DNA of 5,796 bases, taken from the NCBI GenBank assembly GCA_009700815.1, contig WLLG01000161.1, positions 1 through 5,796 on the forward strand, given 5' to 3'. Source of the DNA: Actinomycetota bacterium (GTDB taxonomy: Bacteria; Actinomycetota; Acidimicrobiia; Acidimicrobiales; Microtrichaceae). Each line of letters opens with the position of its first letter. The first letter of the stretch is position 1. The notes beneath the pieces were generated by a model that did no database searches, was not told where the DNA came from, and worked only from the letters and a program-made list of their open reading frames with translations. The position numbers and the translations under genes are program-made. Below are positions 1 to 4,640 of this stretch, one piece after another.

Positions 1-2
1 AG

Positions 3-551
3 CTTGCGCAGGTGCTCGGCGAAATCGGTGGAACTCCGGGTGAGACCGGCAGCCCTGCAGTTTTTTCAGACGTGCAACTCAAGCTCACCGATGGATTTGC
101 CTCTACCGACTACAGCTTCTCTAGTTCTCTCAGCCTGACTGGTTCGTTGGAGCAGTTCTCCGACCCGGACCTCACTGCAGCCTTGGGCGGCCTTCCCCTA
201 GCTCGTACTCCAGAAGAGCTAGAAGCCGAAGGGTTAACCGGTGCGAGTGCTGCAACGCTGAAAGTCTCTGTTCAGCTGCCGGGAAACCTTGAGCAGTCCA
301 CAGGCAAGATAAGCACAGGCAAGATGAGCACAGGCAGCGTAACCACAGGCAGCGCACAGGGAGGAAAGGCACAGGGAGAGAGTGCGAGTTGGGAGTTCCC
401 CATGAGTGGCGGTACAGCATCCTCGGCCACGATGACTGCACAGTCTTCCGACACTCAGGCGCTGCCTTTCCGCTTGCTGATTGCGGCGGCGGCACTGCTC
501 GTTCTTGCCGGAGTTTTCTTGACAGTGGGATTGCTGCGTCGCAGGCGCTGA
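3..551 (+). CDS. Probable LppM/DUF3153-like membrane-anchored (lipo)protein, 5' end missing
   Basis: The reading frame is already open at the left edge, so the N-terminus (expected to hold a signal peptide) lies outside the window; 182 residues and the TGA stop are visible. The visible part is a Ser/Thr/Gly-rich extracytoplasmic domain with a beta-strand pattern (VQLKL, TLKVSVQLPG, SWEFP), then a flexible linker, one hydrophobic helix (nt 474-536) and a final RRRR. That gives a C-terminal anchor with the tail in the cytoplasm. The order 'V.LPG.....G....W.FP.gg....a' resembles LppM (DUF3153) proteins of actinobacteria, surface proteins that often combine a lipobox with a C-terminal helix. This is motif recognition from memory, not a search. 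A run of pentapeptide repeats (STGKI-STGKM-STGSV-TTGSA, then degenerate) sits between the LPG strand and the W.FP strand, where I would expect only a short loop. radA starts 62 nt downstream, apparently from its own promoter. Confidence 0.6.
   Translation, partial: LAQVLGEIGGTPGETGSPAVFSDVQLKLTDGFASTDYSFSSSLSLTGSLEQFSDPDLTAALGGLPLARTPEELEAEGLTGASAATLKVSVQLPGNLEQSTGKISTGKMSTGSVTTGSAQGGKAQGESASWEFPMSGGTASSATMTAQSSDTQALPFRLLIAAAALLVLAGVFLTVGLLRRRR
297..386 (+). repeat. In-frame 15-bp tandem repeat array (pentapeptide repeat), 4 clear plus 2 degenerate units
   Basis: Six consecutive 15-bp units start at 297, 312, 327, 342, 357 and 372. The first four share an ACAGGC core (TCCACAGGCAAGATA, AGCACAGGCAAGATG, AGCACAGGCAGCGTA, ACCACAGGCAGCGCA). 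The last two keep only CAGGGA and the spacing. In the LppM-like frame they encode STGKI, STGKM, STGSV, TTGSA, QGGKA and QGESA. The 15-bp period keeps the frame whatever the copy number. The near-identity of the first units suggests duplication by slippage rather than ancient divergence. Confidence 0.85.
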
Positions 552-584
552 TCGGGTCGCTGAGCCCGGGCAATTGAACCGGAA

Positions 585-607
585 CTGTCACTGCAGAGTT
601 CTAGGGT
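585..607 (+). promoter_or_regulatory. Predicted PafBC-type (RecA-independent DNA-damage) promoter of radA
   Basis: The sequence reads CTGTCACTG (585-593), then exactly 8 nt (594-601), then TAGGGT (602-607). The published mycobacterial consensus for RecA-independent damage promoters, controlled by PafBC, is tTGTCRgtg-N8-TAnnnT. The core TGTCR, the 8-nt spacer and TAnnnT all match; two of the less conserved flanking bases differ. The -10 hexamer ends 6 nt before the radA ATG at 614, so transcription would start at or next to the A of the start codon, giving a leaderless mRNA. Three other TTGTCA sequences in the window (1482, 2957, 3014) lie inside genes and lack TAnnnT at the right distance. 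Confidence 0.6.
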
Positions 608-613
608 GCATGC

Positions 614-1969
614 ATGGCCAAAACCCGCACAGTCTTTCGATGCATGAGTTGCGGTGCAGAGGCACCAAAGTGGTCCGGAAAATGCGCCGGCTGCGGGGAT
701 TGGAACACACTCACCGAGGAACTAGACCTGCCCTCAAGCATCTCTGGCCTCTCTGATCCACCCGTTCCGCCAGTTCCAATTACGGCTGTTCGCTCCCAGG
801 ACGGCCAGCCTGTACCAACAGGAATCCCCGAGGTTGATCGGGTACTAGGCGGCGGGCTCGTGCCCGGAAGCGTCACCCTTGTTGGCGGCGAGCCTGGAGT
901 TGGCAAGTCAACTCTTGTCCTGCAACTCATGGGCGCTCGAGCTGCGGCTGGGTCGACTGTTCTCTACATCACGGGTGAGGAGTCAGCCGATCAGGTGCGC
1001 CTTCGCGCAGATCGCCTCGGAGCTCTGCAGGACAATCTGTTACTCGCAGCAGAGACCTCCCTTCCTAATGTTATTCACCACATCAACGAGGTCCGTCCAG
1101 AGATTTGTGTGGTCGATTCCATCCAAACCTTGCATGACCCTGCATATACCTCGGCCCCTGGGTCAGTCACTCAGGTGCGCGAGTGCGCTCATCGATTAGT
1201 GCAGACAGCCAAGACCACGGGAACCACCGTGTTGCTCGTCGGTCACGTCACCAAAGATGGTCAGTTAGCTGGGCCTCGGGTACTCGAGCATGTAGTAGAT
1301 ACGGTTCTCTCATTCGAGGGCGATCGCCACCATGCACTTCGTCTCCTCAGAGCACAAAAGCACCGGTTCGGTTCGACCGAAGAACTCGGACTTTTTGCCA
1401 TGGTGGCCTCTGGCCTCGAGCCAGTACCAGACCCATCCGGTCTGTTCATTGGGGATCGTCGCCCGGGAATCCCGGGTTCGATTGTCACACCCGCACTAGA
1501 GGGTCACCGTCCGCTCCTAGTAGAGGTGCAAACGCTGGTGGCTTCCTCGCAACTACCTCAGCCGCGGCGGTCCTGCCAAGGCCTTGATAGCGGCAGGTTG
1601 GCGTTACTCCTCGCTGTGCTGGAGCGACGCGCTGGCATCCGCATTCAGCAACTCGATGTCTACGCAAACGCAGTCGGTGGGGTCAAGGTGGTCGAGCCAG
1701 GAGCCGATCTTGCCATTTGTCTGGCGCTTGCCTCGGCGGTGGCGGGCGTGCCTATCCCTCCATCGATGGTTGCCTGCGGAGAGGTCGGCCTTGGGGGAGA
1801 GATCCGCCAAGTTGGTCGAATCGAGCGTCGCGTGGCCGAGGCTGCTCGTTTGGGGTTCACCACTGCTGTGGTCCCTCGTTCAGCACCAGATACTGATGCG
1901 CCGATTGAGCTCCTCCGGGTGCCTTCGCTAGCAGCAGCAATAGAGCTACTCAGTCTGCAGAAACTGTAA
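614..1969 (+). CDS. radA: DNA repair protein RadA (Sms)
   Basis: Cytoplasmic RecA-like ATPase that drives branch migration and processing of recombination intermediates. The 451 residues match the usual family length and all domains are present. The N-terminal zinc finger is CxxC...CxxC (C10, C13, C24, C27). The ATPase core has Walker A GEPGVGKST (92-100), a Walker B region ICVVDSIQT (164-172) and HVTK (211-214). The RadA signature reads KHRFG at 249-253 instead of the common KNRFG. A PRR..QGLDSGRLALLLAVLE stretch (317-337) leads into the C-terminal Lon-protease-like domain (about 346-450, with GEVGLGGEIR). The ATG at 614 is chosen because the next residues are the conserved MAKTRTVFRC start. 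There is no good Shine-Dalgarno, and a TAGGGT -10 lies 6 nt upstream, suggesting leaderless translation. disA follows after 153 nt. In mycobacteria RadA is reported to bind DisA and inhibit c-di-AMP synthesis, so the pairing is probably functional. Confidence 0.97.
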   Translation: MAKTRTVFRCMSCGAEAPKWSGKCAGCGDWNTLTEELDLPSSISGLSDPPVPPVPITAVRSQDGQPVPTGIPEVDRVLGGGLVPGSVTLVGGEPGVGKSTLVLQLMGARAAAGSTVLYITGEESADQVRLRADRLGALQDNLLLAAETSLPNVIHHINEVRPEICVVDSIQTLHDPAYTSAPGSVTQVRECAHRLVQTAKTTGTTVLLVGHVTKDGQLAGPRVLEHVVDTVLSFEGDRHHALRLLRAQKHRFGSTEELGLFAMVASGLEPVPDPSGLFIGDRRPGIPGSIVTPALEGHRPLLVEVQTLVASSQLPQPRRSCQGLDSGRLALLLAVLERRAGIRIQQLDVYANAVGGVKVVEPGADLAICLALASAVAGVPIPPSMVACGEVGLGGEIRQVGRIERRVAEAARLGFTTAVVPRSAPDTDAPIELLRVPSLAAAIELLSLQKL

Positions 1970-2031
1970 GCGTCTTCTGCTCTGCCAACCCAAGTGCATA
2001 TATCCGCTGCCGCAAACAGCGCACCCCACAC

Positions 2032-2037
2032 TAGAAT
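2032..2037 (+). promoter_or_regulatory. Candidate -10 element for disA (TAGAAT)
   Basis: TAGAAT differs from TATAAT at one position and is the best -10 candidate in the radA-disA gap. I see no convincing -35 at 16-18 nt, which is common for actinobacterial promoters. The predicted start near 2044 would give a leader of about 79 nt. Read-through from radA is the alternative, since no terminator is evident; a 5-bp hairpin CGCTG/CAGCG at 2005-2021 lacks a T tract. Confidence 0.35.
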
Positions 2038-2052
2038 GCGCAATGTTGCACA
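2037..2052 (+). promoter_or_regulatory. Imperfect palindrome overlapping the predicted disA transcription start
   Basis: TGCGCAATGTTGCACA has seven paired positions out of eight around a TG centre (TG.GCAA / TTGC.CA). It begins at the last base of the candidate -10 and spans the predicted +1, where a repressor could act. It does not match a Crp site (TGTGA-N6-TCACA) or an actinobacterial LexA box (GAAC-N4-GTTC). Function is inferred only from symmetry and position. Confidence 0.25.
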
Positions 2053-2064
2053 CTTTGCTCCTCG

Positions 2065-2109
2065 CTGGCTTGTCCGCCAGGTTGCTCAGAATGCGTGTGC
2101 CTGAGCAGC
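2065..2109 (+). promoter_or_regulatory. Two adjacent hairpins in the disA leader
   Basis: Hairpin 1 pairs CTGGC (2065-2069) with GCCAG (2076-2080) over a 6-nt loop. Hairpin 2 follows with no gap: GTTGCTCAG (2081-2089) pairs with CTGAGCAGC (2101-2109), nine pairs including one U-G, over an 11-nt loop. The Shine-Dalgarno sequence starts at the next base, 2110. The structures could stack and influence ribosome access to disA. I do not recognise a known riboswitch family. Confidence 0.45.
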
Positions 2110-2116
2110 AAAGGGG
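2110..2116 (+). promoter_or_regulatory. Ribosome binding site of disA (AAAGGGG)
   Basis: The purine-rich AAAGGGG ends 6 nt before GTG at 2123 and fixes that codon as the start. It is the clearest Shine-Dalgarno in the window; several other genes appear to lack one. Confidence 0.7.
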
Positions 2117-2122
2117 TATCGA

Positions 2123-3208
2123 GTGACTCAACGTCAAGATCAACGTCATAGCGATGAACTCCAGACTGCCCTTGCCGCAGTTGCTCCTGGGCGTCCGCTG
2201 CGAGAAGGCCTCGACCGCATCCTGAAAGCCGGAATGGGCGCACTCATCGTCATTGGAGATGGCCCGGAGGTACTGAATATCTCATCTGGTGGATTCCTGA
2301 TCAATGCCTCCTTCTCTCCTCAACGCTTGTCTGAGCTAGCCAAAACTGATGGGGCCATCGTCCTCACCCCAGATGCTGGTTACATCGCTCGGGCCAACGT
2401 GCACCTAGTGCCCAACCCGAACGTACCCACAGAAGAAACCGGCACGCGCCATCGCACGGCCGAGCGAGTGGCTCGCTCCATAGGGGTTCCGGTGCTTTCT
2501 GTGTCAGAAGACATGGCCGTGGTCACGGTGTACACCAAGAATGACCGCTATCAGCTTGAGCCCATTCCATCAATCCTGAGCCGCTGCAATCAGGCGCTTC
2601 AGACTCTTGAGCGATATAAAGCCCGCCTTGATGAGGTGTCTTCAAATCTGACATCACTCGAGGTTGAAGACATCGTTACGTTGCGAGATGTAGTCACGCT
2701 CTTGCAGCGTGCCGAGTTGGTGGCTCGAATCTCTCAAGAGATTGAGCAGTACCTGACCGAACTTGGCACCGATGGCCGACTGATTGGTCTGCAACTGAGA
2801 GAGTTGATGGCCGGCATCGAAGATGAGCGTCGCCTCGTTGTTCGGGACTACTTCCAGTCCGACATGCAGTGGAACCTTGAGCAAGCCATAGAGACGCTCT
2901 CGGGCCTAGAAGTGGATGCCCTGCTCGATGCCGAAGAGGTCGTCCAGGCAACGCACTTGTCAGGACAGACGGACGACCTTGATGCATCGATTGAGCCTCG
3001 CGGTTACCGGATGTTGTCACGTGTCCCACGCATTCCCGATGACATTGTCGATCTGTTAGTCGAGCACTTTGGTTCGCTAGATAAGCTCACTCGGGCCACA
3101 GTGAATGAGCTTGCTGAGGTAGATGGCGTTGACGAGCACTGGGCGAGAACCATAAAGACTGCGCTTGCCCGTATTGCCGAGTTGAGCATCCTCGATCGCT
3201 ACGCGTGA
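2123..3208 (+). CDS. disA: DNA integrity scanning diadenylate cyclase DisA
   Basis: Makes the second messenger c-di-AMP from two ATP molecules while scanning DNA; synthesis stops on branched or damaged DNA. At 361 residues it is of normal length. The N-terminal cyclase (DAC) domain (about 15-145) has both hallmark motifs: DGA at 76-78 (TDGAIVLTPDAG) and RHR at 109-111 (GTRHRTAER). A helical linker/spine domain covers about 150-290. The C-terminal DNA-binding helix-hairpin-helix domain (about 294-355: RGYRMLSRVPRIP...LAEVDGVDEHWARTIKTALARIAE) ends in the typical LDRY. The GTG start at 2123 is supported by AAAGGGG 6 nt upstream. It lies downstream of radA, the common actinobacterial arrangement, and RadA is reported to inhibit DisA in Mycobacterium smegmatis. 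Nothing suggests loss of activity. The structured leader hints at translational control. Confidence 0.97.
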   Translation: MTQRQDQRHSDELQTALAAVAPGRPLREGLDRILKAGMGALIVIGDGPEVLNISSGGFLINASFSPQRLSELAKTDGAIVLTPDAGYIARANVHLVPNPNVPTEETGTRHRTAERVARSIGVPVLSVSEDMAVVTVYTKNDRYQLEPIPSILSRCNQALQTLERYKARLDEVSSNLTSLEVEDIVTLRDVVTLLQRAELVARISQEIEQYLTELGTDGRLIGLQLRELMAGIEDERRLVVRDYFQSDMQWNLEQAIETLSGLEVDALLDAEEVVQATHLSGQTDDLDASIEPRGYRMLSRVPRIPDDIVDLLVEHFGSLDKLTRATVNELAEVDGVDEHWARTIKTALARIAELSILDRYA

Positions 3209-3225
3209 TGGCCAAATCGGCAGAC

Positions 3226-3231
3226 TAAGTT
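3226..3231 (+). promoter_or_regulatory. Candidate -10 element directly upstream of the hydrolase gene (TAAGTT)
   Basis: TAAGTT (TAnnnT) ends 7 nt before the ATG at 3239, and no Shine-Dalgarno is visible there. This fits a leaderless mRNA starting at 3238/3239. The gene could instead be co-transcribed with disA, which ends 30 nt upstream. The hexamer also holds the stop codon of a six-codon ORF that starts at 3208. Confidence 0.3.
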
Positions 3232-3238
3232 CGCTGCG

Positions 3239-3907
3239 ATGAACCTGACTTTGCCTTCCGGAACTCCGGCATATCTATCCCGACCGGACTCGGCAAACCG
3301 AGGTCTGGTTGTCATTCCCGACATCATCGGTCTTCGGCCCTTATTTGCCGACCTTTGCGATTCGCTGTCTGATCGCACCGGGTGGGCCGTCACTTCCTTT
3401 GAGCCATTCCCAGGCCAAGATCTTCCAGGGCCGAGCGACCCTGCATTCTTCGAGGCTCGCAGCGAAGCCATGTTTCAACTTGTTGACAGCCAACTCCTTG
3501 GCGATGCCGCTGCTGCAGCCGATGCCACGGGGTGCGCATCGGTGGGGTTGATTGGGTTCTGTATGGGTGGGATGTACGCGCTGAAAGCCTCGAACCACCC
3601 GCGGTTCAGCAAGGTTGTTTCTTTTTATGGAATGGTTCATGTGCCACCGGCCTGGGCGGGGCCCGGTCAGGCCGATCCACTCGCCGCGATTCACTCAGCG
3701 CAGGTAGGTCGAGCGATGGCCGTAGTTGGATCAGAGGATGGCTATACCCCACCGGGTGATGTTCAAGAACTGATCGATGCCGGGGTCAGGGTCGAGCTGT
3801 ATGAAGGTGCTGACCACGGGTTTGTGCATGATCCCTCCCGGCCGACACATCGAGCCGATGATGCTGCAGACGCGTGGGCGAAGGCGATTGAGTTTTTGGG
3901 AAGTTAG
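3239..3907 (+). CDS. Dienelactone hydrolase family protein
   Basis: Cytoplasmic alpha/beta-hydrolase of 222 residues, near the usual 220-240. The classical enzyme hydrolyses dienelactone to maleylacetate in chloroaromatic degradation, but most relatives have unknown substrates and no catabolic genes lie nearby. The Cys-Asp-His triad is visible: C108 in GFCMGG, D167 in GSEDGYTPP and H193 in GADHGF. The C-terminal pattern HGF.......R.DDAADAWAKAIEFL is typical of the broad family. In Pseudomonas DLH a Glu (E36, in QEIFGV) tunes the nucleophile; the matching segment here is PDIIGL, with D28. The Arg shortly after the catalytic His is also missing (H197 in HGFVH). The substrate is therefore probably not classical dienelactone. 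It begins 30 nt after disA in the same frame, with no Shine-Dalgarno. Its TAG overlaps the stop of the convergent regulator gene. Confidence 0.88.
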   Translation: MNLTLPSGTPAYLSRPDSANRGLVVIPDIIGLRPLFADLCDSLSDRTGWAVTSFEPFPGQDLPGPSDPAFFEARSEAMFQLVDSQLLGDAAAAADATGCASVGLIGFCMGGMYALKASNHPRFSKVVSFYGMVHVPPAWAGPGQADPLAAIHSAQVGRAMAVVGSEDGYTPPGDVQELIDAGVRVELYEGADHGFVHDPSRPTHRADDAADAWAKAIEFLGS

Positions 3908-4572
3908 CGGGAGCGAATCTCGAGCTCGCGTCGCTTGAGGATTCGGTAGGCACGATCGTTCTGTTCAATCCATCCAAGCTTCAAGAAGCTAGCGATTGCC
4001 TTGTTCACACGCTCTCGAGAAGCGCCGACTAGTCCGGCTAGCTCTTCTTGAGTAATGGGGATTTCAAACTCATCACGGTCCCCAGCCAATTCCAACAAGT
4101 GCTTCGCCGTTCGCCCAGTCACATCCAAGAAGAACGAGTCGGCAAGTGCCTCGTCGGTTGATCGGATCCGCTGGCTGAGTAGGCGCACCACTGACCACAG
4201 CAGTTCGGGCTTATTTTCCCAGATGCTTCGCAGTACGTCATAGGGAATTCGAATCACTGCCGAGGGTTCAAGCGAGCGTGCCTCGGCAGATCTTCCTAGG
4301 CCATCGAACAGGCCCATCTCGCCAAACAAGTCACCCCGCTCCATCATCGCAATCATGGATTCGCGACCATCGAAGGACTTATTCGAAATGGCCACACGTC
4401 CGCTAATCACCACGTAGCAGGCATCAGCCTCGACACCTTCGACGAATACGACATCGCTGCGCGCAAGGACCAGTGTTTCAGCAGCATCAGCCAATTGGCG
4501 ATGGTCGTCTTCGTCGAACTGGTCAAAAAGCTCAACACCAAGCAGCAGATCCATGTCAGTCACGATTCCCAT
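3904..4572 (-). CDS. Crp/Fnr family transcriptional regulator (GlxR-like)
   Basis: Cytoplasmic DNA-binding regulator of 222 residues. An N-terminal cyclic-nucleotide-binding beta-barrel (about 13-118) contains FGEMGLFDGLGRSA (83-96); the Glu and Arg-Ser positions that hold cAMP in Crp are present (E85, R94, S95), so cAMP binding is plausible. A dimerisation helix spans about 118-145, with LADSFFLDVTGRTAKHLLELA after it. The C-terminal winged helix-turn-helix (about 173-212) has ITQEELAGLVGASRERVNKAI with a SRE-type recognition helix. There is no Cys cluster for an Fe-S centre, so it is not FNR proper. The overall pattern resembles actinobacterial Crp/GlxR. The ATG at 4572 lacks a Shine-Dalgarno but has CATTAT 7 nt upstream (leaderless). 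The ATG at codon 7 (4554), with GGGA well upstream, is an alternative start. It is divergent from ispD and converges on the hydrolase gene. No full TGTGA-N6-TCACA site is seen in the window, so its targets are unknown. Confidence 0.93.
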   Translation of the reverse strand: MGIVTDMDLLLGVELFDQFDEDDHRQLADAAETLVLARSDVVFVEGVEADACYVVISGRVAISNKSFDGRESMIAMMERGDLFGEMGLFDGLGRSAEARSLEPSAVIRIPYDVLRSIWENKPELLWSVVRLLSQRIRSTDEALADSFFLDVTGRTAKHLLELAGDRDEFEIPITQEELAGLVGASRERVNKAIASFLKLGWIEQNDRAYRILKRRELEIRSR

Positions 4573-4578
4573 CGTAGC

Positions 4579-4584
4579 GATAAT
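4579..4584 (+). promoter_or_regulatory. Candidate -10 for ispD (GATAAT)
   Basis: GATAAT matches TATAAT at 5 of 6 positions. A weak -35 (CAGTCA, 4557-4562, 3 of 6) lies 16 nt upstream, within the start of the divergent regulator gene. The predicted start near 4591 gives a leader of about 50 nt to the ATG at 4641, or about 98 nt to the GTG at 4689. It shares its bases with the minus-strand -10. Confidence 0.4.
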
Positions 4585-4585
4585 G
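4580..4585 (-). promoter_or_regulatory. Candidate -10 of the crp-type gene (CATTAT, minus strand)
   Basis: Read on the minus strand, CATTAT matches TATAAT at 4 of 6 positions and ends 7 nt before the ATG at 4572. Transcription would start at about the start codon, which explains the missing Shine-Dalgarno. No clear -35 is seen. It overlaps a plus-strand GATAAT by five bases. Confidence 0.35.
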
Positions 4586-4628
4586 CGTGTGACTGCCGCC
4601 TCAGTGCCGAGTTGGGGTGCGTGGGCAG

Positions 4629-4634
4629 TAGCTT
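4629..4634 (+). promoter_or_regulatory. Second candidate -10 for ispD (TAGCTT), leaderless position
   Basis: TAGCTT (TAnnnT) ends 6 nt before the ATG at 4641, the same distance as TAGGGT before radA. If active, ispD would be translated leaderless from 4641. The GAGGG between this element and the ATG ends only 1 nt before it, too close for a normal Shine-Dalgarno. Confidence 0.25.
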
Positions 4635-4640
4635 GAGGGC

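Noticed and set aside
552..590. Possible terminator or LexA box between the LppM-like gene and radA
   Set aside because: CGGG/CCCG at 553-568 forms only a 4-6 bp stem with no T tract. The GAAC sequences at 576 and 582 are direct repeats, and GTTC at 598 is 12 nt away from the second, not the 4 nt required for a LexA site.
172..591. Long minus-strand open frame opposite the LppM-like gene (139 codons)
   Set aside because: It is the antisense shadow of the plus-strand gene; its translation is low-complexity and resembles no family, while the plus strand has a sensible domain and membrane anchor.
1462..1476. CCCGGG-AAT-CCCGGG inverted repeat inside radA
   Set aside because: It encodes the RPGIPG stretch of RadA and is explained by Pro/Gly codons; there is no T tract or intergenic context.
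1970..2122. A ydaO-type c-di-AMP riboswitch upstream of disA
   Set aside because: The gap is about the right size, but I recognise none of the conserved aptamer elements, only two simple hairpins, and the known class mostly controls cell-wall and ion-transport genes.
3208..3228. Six-codon ORF (MAKSAD) whose ATG overlaps the disA stop as TGATG
   Set aside because: It could couple translation toward the hydrolase gene, but a six-codon ORF is easily random and it has no supporting signal of its own.
4553..4575. Second PafBC-like match on the plus strand (ATGTCAGTC-N8-CATCGT)
   Set aside because: The -35-like part is good, but the -10 lacks the first T of TAnnnT and it lies within the start of the regulator gene; a better -10 (GATAAT) is at the wrong distance.
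4588..4604. Crp/GlxR operator upstream of ispD
   Set aside because: TGTGA is present at 4588-4592, but after 6 nt the second half is CCTCA rather than TCACA, so only a half site exists.
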